Source: Negativicutes bacterium
Lineage (GTDB): Bacteria; Bacillota_C; Negativicutes; Sporomusales_B; JARLHX01
DNA length: 49,277 bases
Direction of reading: 5' to 3'
NCBI GenBank assembly: GCA_031292015.1
Contig: JARLHY010000155.1
Coordinates: 1-49,277 of the forward strand
Below the pieces are notes generated by a model. That model had not been told where the DNA came from, ran no database searches, and worked only from the letters and a program-made list of their open reading frames with translations. Positions 22,728 to 33,619 of the stretch are shown here, in pieces (within the stretch, counting starts at the first letter, position 1; each line of letters starts with the position of its first letter). A program made the position numbers and the translations under genes.

Positions 22728-23957
22728 ATGGCTAAAAAAAAGGAACGAAGATGGACCGACAGGAAAATCAGCATTCGGAAAAAAGTGGTGGCGATTTTCT
22801 TCACCGTTCCCTTTGCGATACTCCTTGGGGCTGCCGGTATTTTTGCCTTCCGGGAAACAGTGCTCACGCCACAGCTGTTGTCCACGCTGAGTATTGCTTC
22901 CTACATCCTGGCTTTTGTCGGCATGGGGCTCAGCGCGGGCTTCAATCGCAGTCCGCTGTTTTTTGTCCTGCTGCTGCTGACCCTCAGCCAGGTCGCTTTC
23001 TCGATGCCGGTGACCGGGCCGTTGGCCGCCGCGGACTATTACGATGTGGTCTACTACTTCTCGTGTCTGCTGCTGCCGCTGAACATCCTGGTATTTTCCC
23101 TGTTGAAAGACCGGGGTACCTTCACTGTTCAGGGAAAAAGAAGGCTCGGCCTGATCCTGGTGCAACTGCTTGTCGTAGCGGTGGTCATTTTGTCCCGGGA
23201 CGCCGACATGCTGGCGTACATTCATCAGGACCTGGCGTCGTCGCCATTATCCCTGAACACGCCGCTGACGGCAAAAGCCCTGGCCGTGAGTTCCGTCGCC
23301 ATTTTGGCCCTCCTTTTGCGCCAATCGACCCGGGTTATTCCGGTGGACAACGCTTTTTTTCATGCCTTGCTGGCCCTTACAGCCGCTTTTCACTTTAAAT
23401 TCCCGGCTTTGCCCCTGTTTTATACTGCTACGGCGGCGATGCTGACTACCGCTGCGATCCAGGATTCTTACGCTATTGCCTATCTCGATGAACTGACTGG
23501 GCTCCCTTCCCGCCGGGCCCTGCAGGAAGATCTGGGCAAGTTGGGGGATAAGTATACCGTGGCAATGGTCGACATCGATTTTTTTAAAAAGATCAATGAC
23601 AAATACGGTCACGACGTCGGCGATGATGTTCTTCGCTTTCTTGCCGCCGCTCTGGGCCGGGAAGTAGTTGACGGCGGCAAGTCCTTCCGTTATGGCGGCG
23701 AGGAATTTATCCTTCTTTTTCCGGACAAGGACTGCGAAGAGGTGCGTCCCTTTCTTGAAGAACTCTGCCGGACCATCGCCAAGCGCCCTTTCATTCTTCG
23801 CGGCCGGTCGGCCGACGACAGGAAGCTGAGCGTAACCGTCAGTATCGGCTGCGCCGAGCGGCTTCCCGTCCATCAGAAGCCGGACGAAGTCATCAAGGCC
23901 GCTGATATCGCCCTATACCAGGCCAAAGAGGGCGGCAGGAACCGCGTCGTCGGCTGA
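22728..23957 (+). CDS. Multi-pass membrane diguanylate cyclase
   Basis: 409 residues. About seven membrane helices fill residues 20-245 and probably sense a membrane or envelope signal. The C-terminal GGDEF domain has YGGEEF (GGEEF at 323-327), the active variant, and the usual YLDELTGLPSRRAL lead-in. The RxxD inhibitory site is missing (VDGG occupies its place), so this enzyme should lack product feedback, unlike the other two cyclases in the window. GGAAGG precedes the ATG. It is a single gene between terminators. Confidence 0.88.
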   Translation: MAKKKERRWTDRKISIRKKVVAIFFTVPFAILLGAAGIFAFRETVLTPQLLSTLSIASYILAFVGMGLSAGFNRSPLFFVLLLLTLSQVAFSMPVTGPLAAADYYDVVYYFSCLLLPLNILVFSLLKDRGTFTVQGKRRLGLILVQLLVVAVVILSRDADMLAYIHQDLASSPLSLNTPLTAKALAVSSVAILALLLRQSTRVIPVDNAFFHALLALTAAFHFKFPALPLFYTATAAMLTTAAIQDSYAIAYLDELTGLPSRRALQEDLGKLGDKYTVAMVDIDFFKKINDKYGHDVGDDVLRFLAAALGREVVDGGKSFRYGGEEFILLFPDKDCEEVRPFLEELCRTIAKRPFILRGRSADDRKLSVTVSIGCAERLPVHQKPDEVIKAADIALYQAKEGGRNRVVG

Positions 23958-23993
23958 GGAGGAAGGGAAGTTTTATTTGGCAGCCTGAACATG

Positions 23994-24023
23994 AGTCCCG
24001 GGTCATGGTGATCCGGGACTTTT
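23994..24023 (+). terminator. Intrinsic terminator of the cyclase gene
   Basis: AGTCCCGG and CCGGGACT pair around an 11-base loop, then TTT. Confidence 0.8.
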
Positions 24024-24078
24024 ACCTTATTTTCCGGCCCGGGTTCTGATGATAAACTGGGGGAAAAAGGAAGCTGGT

Positions 24079-24894
24079 GTGAAAGGAATGCGAAACAGCG
24101 GGTTGATCATCCTGGCCTTGTTGTTTGCGCTGCTGGCCGGCTGTGGTCAGGCGCCGCCGGAAAAGCGGGGGCCGGTAAAGGCTGCCGCTCCGGACGCCAG
24201 GGTTATCGTCTACCTCAGCGGGTTCGTCCACCAGCCGGGTATCTATCGCGTGCCGCCAGGGACTTCTGTCCAAACGGTCATCGACATGGCCGGCGGCCTG
24301 CGGCCAGAGGCCGATGATCAGCAAGTCGACCTGGGCGCCACGGTAACGGCAACCACTCAGATCTATGTTCCCAGGGTCGGCGAACCGAAACAAGGTCAGC
24401 CTGCGGGGGAAAAAGACACCGCCGCGCCGGCCGTATCAGGACCGGGCGGCAGAACCGCGGCCGGCCAGTCGCCCGGAGAAGCCCGGGTATACCGTTCGCT
24501 GCCAGCCGGGGAGTATGCCGCACAGGAAGCGCAGATGCTGCAGCTGATCAACCGGGAACGGACCAGCCGGGGCTTGGCGCCGCTGGTCATGGACGCCCGT
24601 CTGGTCAGATCGGCCCGACTGAAAAGCCAGGATATGGCCGACAACAGCTACTTTGCCCACCAGTCGCCCCGTTACGGCCCGCCCAGCGCCATGATCAGTG
24701 ATCAGGGCGTCAGCTACCATATCGCCGGCGAAAATCTCGCGGCGGCAGGCAGCGTCGCCGACGCCCACAGCGGCCTGATGGGCTCCCCGGGGCATCGCCA
24801 GAATCTGCTCCAGCCGCAGTACACCATGATCGGCATCGGCATCGTTAAATCAGGCAGCGGGCTGCTGGTTACCCAACATTTCGCCGGGGACTAA
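24079..24894 (+). CDS. SLBB- and CAP-domain lipoprotein
   Basis: 271 residues. A lipoprotein signal ends at the lipobox LLAGC. An SLBB domain (about 45-105, with YLSGFVHQPGIYRVPPG) is followed by a proline/glycine-rich linker and a C-terminal CAP/SCP-PR1 domain (about 150-270, with LINRERTSRGLAPL, NSYFAHQSP, GENLA and SPGHRQNLL). Bacterial CAP domains are secreted, often sporulation- or envelope-related, and of unclear activity. An ATG at 24088 overlaps its ribosome binding site, while AAAGGAA fits the GTG at 24079. Its last four bases overlap the convergent DUF2935 gene. Confidence 0.85.
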   Translation: MKGMRNSGLIILALLFALLAGCGQAPPEKRGPVKAAAPDARVIVYLSGFVHQPGIYRVPPGTSVQTVIDMAGGLRPEADDQQVDLGATVTATTQIYVPRVGEPKQGQPAGEKDTAAPAVSGPGGRTAAGQSPGEARVYRSLPAGEYAAQEAQMLQLINRERTSRGLAPLVMDARLVRSARLKSQDMADNSYFAHQSPRYGPPSAMISDQGVSYHIAGENLAAAGSVADAHSGLMGSPGHRQNLLQPQYTMIGIGIVKSGSGLLVTQHFAGD

Positions 24895-25712
24895 GACTCT
24901 ACCCGCGGTCGCGTCGGATCGCATTCCGGCGGCTTGATCTCTGACACCTGGGCCAGTTTGGTCAGGAAATAACACTCCTCCCGCAGCATATGATCCGGAG
25001 TCAATGGCAGCAGCGTGCCCATCGCCAGTTTGCTGCTGATGAGTTCCAGCAATTTGCACAAAAAGCCCTCAAATTCCAGGATTTCCTTCTCCACCTGGAA
25101 ATTGTAGCGGGTCAGGGCACCGAAATCTTCCTCGCCGGTCCGCAGATAACCTTTGATTTCCACTGCTTTCAGATACAGTTCCTTGAATTCGGCGATGAAG
25201 CATTCGCTGCTTTTTTTCAGCTTGCTTTCCGCGGGATCGACGCCGCAGGCCAGGGTTTCGACGTGCAGCACCGCGTCCGACACCCACAGCAGGTGATGAT
25301 GGATAGGGTGAAGGAGCGGCAGAGCTTCGCCGCCTATCAGGCACTCCAGTATCCGGAGGTATTCCTCCAGTTCGTTGGTCATATGGTTGAAGAAAGTTGG
25401 GGGCAGCGAAGAGCGGAGTTCATCGCCCAGGTGACGCGCCAGGAGCTCCAGCTTGAAGCCGCGGAGCGCTTTGGCCGATTCCAGGGCCGTGCCGGTGAGT
25501 TCTTTCAGTTGGGCGTAGGAGCACATTTCCCGGGCCTGGGCGACAAGCTGGTCAAAAAGGGCGATAAACCGATGTGCCTCTTTGATCGCAACCTTTTCCG
25601 ACGGTGCCAGGGAATTGAAAATAAACCGGGCATGGTCGCCCAGAACCTGTAGCCAGAAACGGTGTTCAAACAGCACTGACTGTTCGTACTTGGCCTGATT
25701 CAAGAGTTTCAT
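24891..25712 (-). CDS. DUF2935 four-helix-bundle protein
   Basis: 273 residues, all-helical, resembling DUF2935 proteins of Firmicutes, which are built of two hemerythrin-like four-helix bundles. EHRFWLQVLGDHARFIFNSL at the N terminus, HPIHHHLLWVSD in the middle and DHMLREECYFLTKL near the end supply histidines and acids that could bind a di-metal centre. The role is unknown. The ATG at 25712 abuts AAAGGGGG; a TTG nine bases further in is better spaced and cannot be excluded. The gene ends inside the last codons of the convergent lipoprotein gene. Confidence 0.8.
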   Translation of the reverse strand: MKLLNQAKYEQSVLFEHRFWLQVLGDHARFIFNSLAPSEKVAIKEAHRFIALFDQLVAQAREMCSYAQLKELTGTALESAKALRGFKLELLARHLGDELRSSLPPTFFNHMTNELEEYLRILECLIGGEALPLLHPIHHHLLWVSDAVLHVETLACGVDPAESKLKKSSECFIAEFKELYLKAVEIKGYLRTGEEDFGALTRYNFQVEKEILEFEGFLCKLLELISSKLAMGTLLPLTPDHMLREECYFLTKLAQVSEIKPPECDPTRPRVES

Positions 25713-25885
25713 CCCCCTTTGCGTAAGTTGCTATATTTTATGTTAAACCAGCTGCCTGGGTGCGGCCGGATTTTTTTTATCCCTGTGGGCGAAGCGGCGC
25801 AGTCAGAAAGGAATAGAAGGGCGGCGCTGGAATATATAAAGAGTAGCTCTCATCGGTAAAATCATTCCACAGGAGGGGTATGGCG

Positions 25886-27145
25886 ATGGTCTGGCTCGGT
25901 GGCGTTATCGTTCTCCTGACTTTCGTGGCGATTGTCAAACGGTACGAGACCAGGATGGTATTGTTTCTGTCAGGACTTTTGATGTCATTTCTGGCGGTCA
26001 ACCCCGCCGCGGCCATCGACGAATTCAGCGCGGCGATGGTCAACAACGGCCTGGTTCCGGTTATCTGCACAGTGATGGGTTTTGCCTTCGTCATGAAAAA
26101 GACTCGCTGCGACGCTCATCTTGTCCATCTGCTGGCCGGGTTTCTTACGAAATTTCGGGCAATCCTAATCCCGGGAGCAGTGCTGGTAACCTTCGCCGTC
26201 AACATCGCCCTGCCCAGCGCGGCCGGGTGCGCTGCGGCGGTAGGGGACATCCTCATTCCGACCTTGATCAGCGCCGGCATTCACCCGGCGATAGCGGCCT
26301 GCGCCGTGCTTGCCGGCACCTGGGGCAGCGTATTCAATCCCGGTAATGCCCACAACCCCTTCATCGCCAAACTGGCCGGGATCAGCGATCCCATGACCGT
26401 CATCCAGGGCCACGCCGCCGCCGCGCTGGCCGGAGCGGCAGTGGTGGCGGCGGCTTTGACCGTCGTGGCCGCACTGCTGAAGGAAGACCGGAGCCCTGAA
26501 GCTCCCGGATTGGGCGAAAAGTGCGGCGAAGCTTTCAAGGTCGACTATCTCATGGCCCTGGTCCCGGTGGTTCCCTTGCTGCTTCTGGTGCTGGGCAGCC
26601 AGAAAATCCGGCTGTTGCCGTGGGAAGTGACTGTGCCGCAGGCCATGATCTTCGGTGTCATTCTCGCCGTTGCCGTGACCATGAGGCAGCCGGAGGACAT
26701 CTCCCGGCAATTTTTCGCCGGGATGGGTGACGCCTATGGCAACGTCATCGGCATCATCATCGCCGCCGCTGTCTTTACCAAAGGCATGGCCCTTATCGGC
26801 CTCACCGGCGAACTCATCAACCTGATGAAGCATTCCGAACAGGTCGCTAAAGTGGCGGCAACTTTCGGCCCCTTCATTGTGGCGGTCCTGTCCGGCTCAG
26901 GCGACGCTTCGACCCTGGCCTTTAACGGGGCCATTACGCCTTATGCCAAACAGTTCGGCTATGAAATCACCCAGATGGGGTCTCAGGCCTTCCTCAGCGG
27001 CGCCCTGGGACGGTCCATGTCACCGGTGGCCGGTGCCACCATCGTCTGTGCCACCCTGGCCGGGGTGAATCCTGTCGAGATCGCCAAACGCAACGCCCCG
27101 GGGATGATCATCGCCGCGGTTGTCACCATGCTGATTCTGCTGTAA
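25886..27145 (+). CDS. DcuC-family dicarboxylate/solute transporter
   Basis: 419 residues, about 12 membrane helices, of the DcuC/anaerobic C4-dicarboxylate carrier type. The motifs GTWGSVFNPGNAHNPFIAKL and SGSGDASTLAFN match the two re-entrant signatures of this family. DcuC exports succinate in fermenting enterobacteria, but relatives next to peptidases carry peptides or amino-acid conjugates. AGGAGGGG lies seven bases before the ATG at 25886, while the ATG at 25880 is too close. The neighbouring abgA-like gene suggests import of an N-acyl amino acid such as p-aminobenzoyl-glutamate. The substrate is inferred. Confidence 0.82.
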   Translation: MVWLGGVIVLLTFVAIVKRYETRMVLFLSGLLMSFLAVNPAAAIDEFSAAMVNNGLVPVICTVMGFAFVMKKTRCDAHLVHLLAGFLTKFRAILIPGAVLVTFAVNIALPSAAGCAAAVGDILIPTLISAGIHPAIAACAVLAGTWGSVFNPGNAHNPFIAKLAGISDPMTVIQGHAAAALAGAAVVAAALTVVAALLKEDRSPEAPGLGEKCGEAFKVDYLMALVPVVPLLLLVLGSQKIRLLPWEVTVPQAMIFGVILAVAVTMRQPEDISRQFFAGMGDAYGNVIGIIIAAAVFTKGMALIGLTGELINLMKHSEQVAKVAATFGPFIVAVLSGSGDASTLAFNGAITPYAKQFGYEITQMGSQAFLSGALGRSMSPVAGATIVCATLAGVNPVEIAKRNAPGMIIAAVVTMLILL

Positions 27146-27170
27146 AGCTGCAAATAGGAGGAATAATAAT

Positions 27171-28499
27171 ATGGACAAAAAGATCATTGAATTCGCGAAG
27201 AACCTGCAGGCCCGGACGGTTGAGCGGCGGCGGGATTTTCACCGCTACGCCGAAGCCGCCTGGACCGAATTTCGCACCGCAGCGGCGGTAGCCGACGCTT
27301 TGACGGCGCTGGGCTACCAAGTGCAGGCCGGAGCTGAAGTTGTCGCCGCCGAGGCTATGATGGGCGTACCGCCGGACCGAGAGCTCCAGGAACATATGCA
27401 GCGGGCCCTGGAGCAGGGGGCCAATCCCGCCTGGGTGGAAAAAATGCGCGGCGGCAGGACCGGAGTTGTCGGTATCCTCGAATTCGCCAAACCCGGCCCA
27501 ACGGTAGCGCTACGTTTTGACATGGATGCCAACGACGTCGCCGAAACCGAGGAACCAGGTCATCGTCCCTGCCGGGAAGGCTTCGCCTCCGTCAATAAAG
27601 GGGTTATGCACGCCTGCGGCCACGACGGTCACACCGCCGTCGGACTGACGGTCGCCGAAATGTTGGCAAACCTCAGGGACGAGCTCTCCGGCCGGATCAA
27701 GCTCATCTTTCAGCCGGCCGAGGAAGGTGTGCGGGGCGCCAAGGCTATGATGGTTAAAGGCGTGGTCGATGACGTCGACGTCATTTTGGGAATGCACTTC
27801 GGGATCAACCTTCGTAAGACCGGGCAGGTTGCCTGCCGGACCGAGGGCTTTCTCGCCACCACCAAGCTTGACGCCGAATTCTCCGGCGTTCCGGCCCACG
27901 CCGGCGCGGCCCCCGAGACAGGGCGCAACGCCCTGCTGGCTGCCGCCGCCGCAACCCTGAACCTCCACGCCATCTCCCGGCACAGCCAGGGCGCGTCCCG
28001 GATCAATGTCGGCGTCCTAACAGCCGGCAGCGGCCGCAACGTCATTCCGGCCCGGGCTTTGCTCAAACTTGAAACCAGGGGTGCCACCAGCGCCATTAAC
28101 GAATACATGGTGGGCGAGGCTGTCCGGATCATTGAAGCCGCGGCAGCCATGTACGACGTCAAGCTGGCTGTCAGCGAGATGGGCGGCGCCGCCGGCTGCG
28201 AAAACGATCCCGAGCTGGTGGCGCGCGTCCGGCAGGTGGCCCAGCGACTGAACCTGTTCACAAGCATTCTGCCTGCAGGCAACATCGGCGGCAGTGAAGA
28301 CTGCACCTACCTTATGGAGCGGGTCCAGCAGCACGGTGGTAAAGCGGCCTATATCATGGTCGGCACCGAACTGGCGGCCGGCCACCACGATGACCGCTTC
28401 GATTTCAACGAGGACGCTCTGGTGTTTGCCAGCGCGCTGCTGGCCGGCGCGGCGGTGGACTTGCTCGAAATCCCCCTGACAGCCACCCCGGCTCCCTGA
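27171..28499 (+). CDS. abgA: M20 amidohydrolase, AbgA-like
   Basis: 442 residues, close in length and sequence pattern to E. coli AbgA, subunit A of p-aminobenzoyl-glutamate hydrolase. Shared features are RRDFHRYAEAAWTEFRTA at residue 20, HACGHDGH (147-154) with metal ligands, FQPAEEG with the catalytic Glu, and AGHHDDRFDF near the end. It should hydrolyse an amide of glutamate or a similar conjugate in the cytoplasm with a two-metal site. AbgA normally works with AbgB and transporter AbgT; here only the DcuC-type transporter adjoins, 25 bases upstream. AGGAGG precedes the ATG. Confidence 0.85.
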   Translation: MDKKIIEFAKNLQARTVERRRDFHRYAEAAWTEFRTAAAVADALTALGYQVQAGAEVVAAEAMMGVPPDRELQEHMQRALEQGANPAWVEKMRGGRTGVVGILEFAKPGPTVALRFDMDANDVAETEEPGHRPCREGFASVNKGVMHACGHDGHTAVGLTVAEMLANLRDELSGRIKLIFQPAEEGVRGAKAMMVKGVVDDVDVILGMHFGINLRKTGQVACRTEGFLATTKLDAEFSGVPAHAGAAPETGRNALLAAAAATLNLHAISRHSQGASRINVGVLTAGSGRNVIPARALLKLETRGATSAINEYMVGEAVRIIEAAAAMYDVKLAVSEMGGAAGCENDPELVARVRQVAQRLNLFTSILPAGNIGGSEDCTYLMERVQQHGGKAAYIMVGTELAAGHHDDRFDFNEDALVFASALLAGAAVDLLEIPLTATPAP

Positions 28500-28524
28500 A
28501 CCGACAAGCGAAAGGAGGCTCGCC

Positions 28525-31038
<2,514 letters not shown>

Positions 31039-31094
31039 GCCGGCGCGCCTGAGGGCTGCAGCAGTAAATACTGACAACAAAAGGAGCAATCATC

Positions 31095-31340
31095 ATGGTT
31101 TATTCTTATGTCCCGCAGGGCGTGTGTGCCAAGGAGATCCATTTCGAGGTGGAAGAGGGCATCATCCAGTCCGTGAATTTCATCGGCGGCTGCAAAGGAA
31201 ATCTCGCCGCCATCAGCACCCTTGTCCGGGGCATGACGGTGGAAGAGGTCGTTTGCAAACTGCGCGGCAATCGCTGCCAGAACGAAACCTCCTGTGCCGA
31301 TCAGTTGGCCAGGGCTCTGGAGTCGGCTCTGCAAAAATGA
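31095..31340 (+). CDS. TSCPD-domain protein (TIGR03905 type)
   Basis: 81 residues. The TSCPD-like fold found at the C terminus of B12-dependent ribonucleotide reductases and as stand-alone proteins: VPQGVCAKEIHFEVEEG at the start, GGCKGNLAAISTLVRG in the middle and a conserved RCQNETSCADQLARAL tail. Three or more conserved cysteines may bind metal. The role of the stand-alone form is unknown. AAAGGAG precedes the ATG. It closes the dcuC-abgA-mgtA run and is followed by a strong terminator. Confidence 0.8.
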   Translation: MVYSYVPQGVCAKEIHFEVEEGIIQSVNFIGGCKGNLAAISTLVRGMTVEEVVCKLRGNRCQNETSCADQLARALESALQK

Positions 31341-31448
31341 AAAAGTAAATCCGTCCCTGCTCGCCAGCCCGGAATTTCGCGGTCCTGGCGAACAGGCAGG
31401 TCGCGAAACAGCAGCAATGGTCTTATCTCTATGAGCCATCCACAGCAA

Positions 31449-31478
31449 AACCTGAACCCTTGCCGGGTTCAGGTTTTT
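31449..31478 (+). terminator. Strong intrinsic terminator
   Basis: AACCTGAACCC, loop TTGCC, GGGTTCAGGTT, then TTT. Confidence 0.9.
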
Positions 31479-31603
31479 AATTTACATAAGAAAATTTTTC
31501 CAAAAGATTGGAATACATTAACAGCGCGTGGTTGCTTGACCAACTAACAACCCATATGTTAACATAAGGTTGCAAGTAGAAAAAACAGTCTGGAGGGACG
31601 GAT

Positions 31604-32428
31604 TTGAAGATTGCACTGATCGGACTAGGCACTACCGGCAAGACTGTCGCCGAATACCTGCTGCGAAACAGGACCCTCGCCATGGTACTTTGCCGCCAGG
31701 ACAGTCCCAAGGCCGGCAAAGACCTGGGTGAGATATTACATAGGCCTGCCACCGGAATCGCCCTTGAGACCACCGACAACCTTGCCGAAAAACTCCAGCA
31801 CCACCAGCCTGACGTGCTGATCGACTTTTCCCGGCCCGCCTTTCTCAGCGAGCACCTGGCGACGCTGGCAAAAGCCAGGGTCAATGTCGTCACCGCCGTG
31901 ACCGGCTACAGTGAAATGGATATGAGGCGGATCAAACTGGTAGCTCAGAGCGGGAAAATCGGAGTCGTAATGGCCCCCAACATCACCTACGGCGTCAACG
32001 TGCTGCTGCTCATGGTCCAGTTGGCAGCCCAGCTGCAGCTCGAGTGCGATTTTGAAATTATCGAAGAAAATCACAGGAACAAACTGGATAGCCCTTCCGG
32101 CACGGCGAATAAAATCGCCACCGCCATAAGTTTGACCATAGAAGAGAATGGAGGTGACAGCGTCACGATCCCGATTCACTCGATCCGTTCCGGGGATATC
32201 GTTGGCCGGCACAAGATCCTGGTAACCGGAAAGTATGATCAAATCGAAATCGCCCACACGGCCTTTTCCCGCGAGGCTTATGCGGAGGGAGCCTTTAAAG
32301 CGGCGCAGTTCGTACGCGGCCGGCCGGGCTTTTACGAAATGAAAGACGTTTTCCGGTTGGAAAAGAACAACTATAAGATATGCCGGTCGCTTTCCGGCCA
32401 GACTGCACTCACGGGAGGTGGTGCATGA
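31604..32428 (+). CDS. DapB-like dinucleotide-dependent reductase
   Basis: 274 residues. The N-terminal Rossmann fold has GLGTTGKTVAEYLL. The C-terminal domain follows the pattern of 4-hydroxy-tetrahydrodipicolinate reductase: EENHRNKLDSPSGTA corresponds to the E-x-H-H-R-H-K-x-D-x-P-S-G-T-A signature, and HSIRSGDIVGRHKILVTG to the GHE loop. The first histidine of the catalytic pair is replaced by Asn. It may still make tetrahydrodipicolinate for lysine and dipicolinate, or be a paralogue acting on another substrate. TTG start with GGAGGG. No other lysine gene is nearby. Confidence 0.75.
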   Translation: MKIALIGLGTTGKTVAEYLLRNRTLAMVLCRQDSPKAGKDLGEILHRPATGIALETTDNLAEKLQHHQPDVLIDFSRPAFLSEHLATLAKARVNVVTAVTGYSEMDMRRIKLVAQSGKIGVVMAPNITYGVNVLLLMVQLAAQLQLECDFEIIEENHRNKLDSPSGTANKIATAISLTIEENGGDSVTIPIHSIRSGDIVGRHKILVTGKYDQIEIAHTAFSREAYAEGAFKAAQFVRGRPGFYEMKDVFRLEKNNYKICRSLSGQTALTGGGA

Positions 32429-32770
32429 AGCGATAATTACCATACAAGTTGTTATTACAATATGCACGATTATTAGCGAATTACAGCGAAAAATAGTGGA
32501 AATCTTTGAAAATAGTAATTTAATGTAAGAAAATAGAAGGGGGTGTTAAAATCGAAAATGTTGTGACCCCAGGCAATCTACTGAAGGGCGGTGATGCCAT
32601 AGCCTAAGCGGGTTGTATGAGATGTCATTACAATGTGCAGAATTATGACGAAATATAACGAAATATATCGAATAATGGCAGGTGATGCGACAGGTACATA
32701 AATAGACTCCGAACAGAATACATCACTAGGTCTTACATAATCTTACCCAGGAAGGTGATGCGATGGCGTA
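32413..32770. repeat. Diverged direct repeats with 10-bp phased motif
   Basis: This gap of about 375 bases holds no clear gene. Cores at 32450-32496 and 32623-32673 are similar (TGTYATTACAATRTGCA then AATTAT...CGAA). The second contains three perfectly phased 10-mers: TATGACGAAA, TATAACGAAA, TATATCGAAT (32644-32673). Each unit is preceded by GG(T/C)GGTGRTGC (32416, 32587), and a third GGTGATGCGATGGCGTAA lies at 32755. Confidence 0.6.
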
Positions 32771-32774
32771 AAGC

Positions 32775-32806
32775 AAAGAAGCCCTGACGAAATTCAGGGC
32801 TTCTTT
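32775..32806. terminator. Bidirectional intrinsic terminator
   Basis: AAAGAAGCCCTGA and TCAGGGCTTCTTT form a 13-bp stem around a six-base loop. On the minus strand it ends the GntR/RCK_C gene, whose stop overlaps the stem. Confidence 0.85.
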
Positions 32807-33434
32807 ATCGTCCCCCCCGCGGCCTGCTGACAAAAGCCGTTGTCCGTTCCAGCACCCCGCTGTCGCCGACGATCACTACCCGGTCGTGGGGAAGAATCTT
32901 CGCCTCCGGTCCGGGGGAAATGATGATCTGGGTGCCGCGGCGGATGGCGACGATGGTTGCTCCGGTATGCTGCCAGAGTTTGACCTCGGCGATGGTCCGC
33001 CCGGCAATAAAAGCCCCTTCCTCCACCTCGACCTCCACCGGATTGTAGGGAGTCAAATTCCGCAGCCGGTCAGAGTAGTTGATGATTTCCACCAGGAGGC
33101 CCTCCAGCTTGGCATCGATCGTCCGTTTTTGCTGAAGCAGCTCCTCGATGTCCTGCTTCAGGGAATAGACCGATTCCGAGCTTTTGTACTGTTCGATGAA
33201 GCTGTAGGCGTTTTCACCGGAACTGACGGTGACCTCTTTGCCCTGGGACACCGACACCACGTTCTTGACCTTCAAAAGAGCGGTGGCCTTGCGAACCGTT
33301 TCGGGGGAAACATTATAATGGCTGGCCAGGACGGTCCGGCCGGACATTTTCGCCCCTTCCGGGAATTCGCCGTTGATGATCCGCTGCGCCAGATCCAGGG
33401 CGATGGAGCGGTACATCGCCGTACCGGGTTTCAT
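32805..33434 (-). CDS. GntR-RCK_C regulator, BusR-like c-di-AMP receptor
   Basis: 209 residues. A GntR winged helix at about 1-70 (SGRTVLASHYNVSPETVRKA is the HTH), a coiled-coil linker (about 80-120, with IEELLQQKRTIDAKLEGLLV) and a C-terminal RCK_C/TrkA_C domain (about 130-205). Length and order match BusR of lactic acid bacteria and streptococci, which represses the osmolyte importer BusAB when c-di-AMP binds the RCK_C domain. No busAB or potassium transporter adjoins; the nearest transporter is the TRAP system on the same strand. CAGGAGGG precedes the ATG. Confidence 0.82.
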   Translation of the reverse strand: MKPGTAMYRSIALDLAQRIINGEFPEGAKMSGRTVLASHYNVSPETVRKATALLKVKNVVSVSQGKEVTVSSGENAYSFIEQYKSSESVYSLKQDIEELLQQKRTIDAKLEGLLVEIINYSDRLRNLTPYNPVEVEVEEGAFIAGRTIAEVKLWQHTGATIVAIRRGTQIIISPGPEAKILPHDRVVIVGDSGVLERTTAFVSRPRGGR

Positions 33435-33619
33435 CCCTATCCCTCCTGCTGAGCCGCTTTGTCTATCATTATGCCCCCGGACCGGCGGCGGTAATCATCG
33501 CTTCATGCCGGCCGGACCTTAGGGACAGGCTGGCAGAACTTTCCGATTGTTCTAGGAATAGGGCGGGAGGTTTTGGCGGGAGGAGGACAAATCCTATAGG
33601 ATAATTTCAGCCTTTCATC

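Noticed and set aside
24022..24393. 123-codon minus-strand frame over the lipoprotein gene start
   Set aside because: Shadow of the CAP/SLBB lipoprotein and the terminator before it.
28500..28524. Search for an M-box or mgtA leader
   Set aside because: Only 25 bases separate abgA and mgtA, filled by the ribosome binding site.
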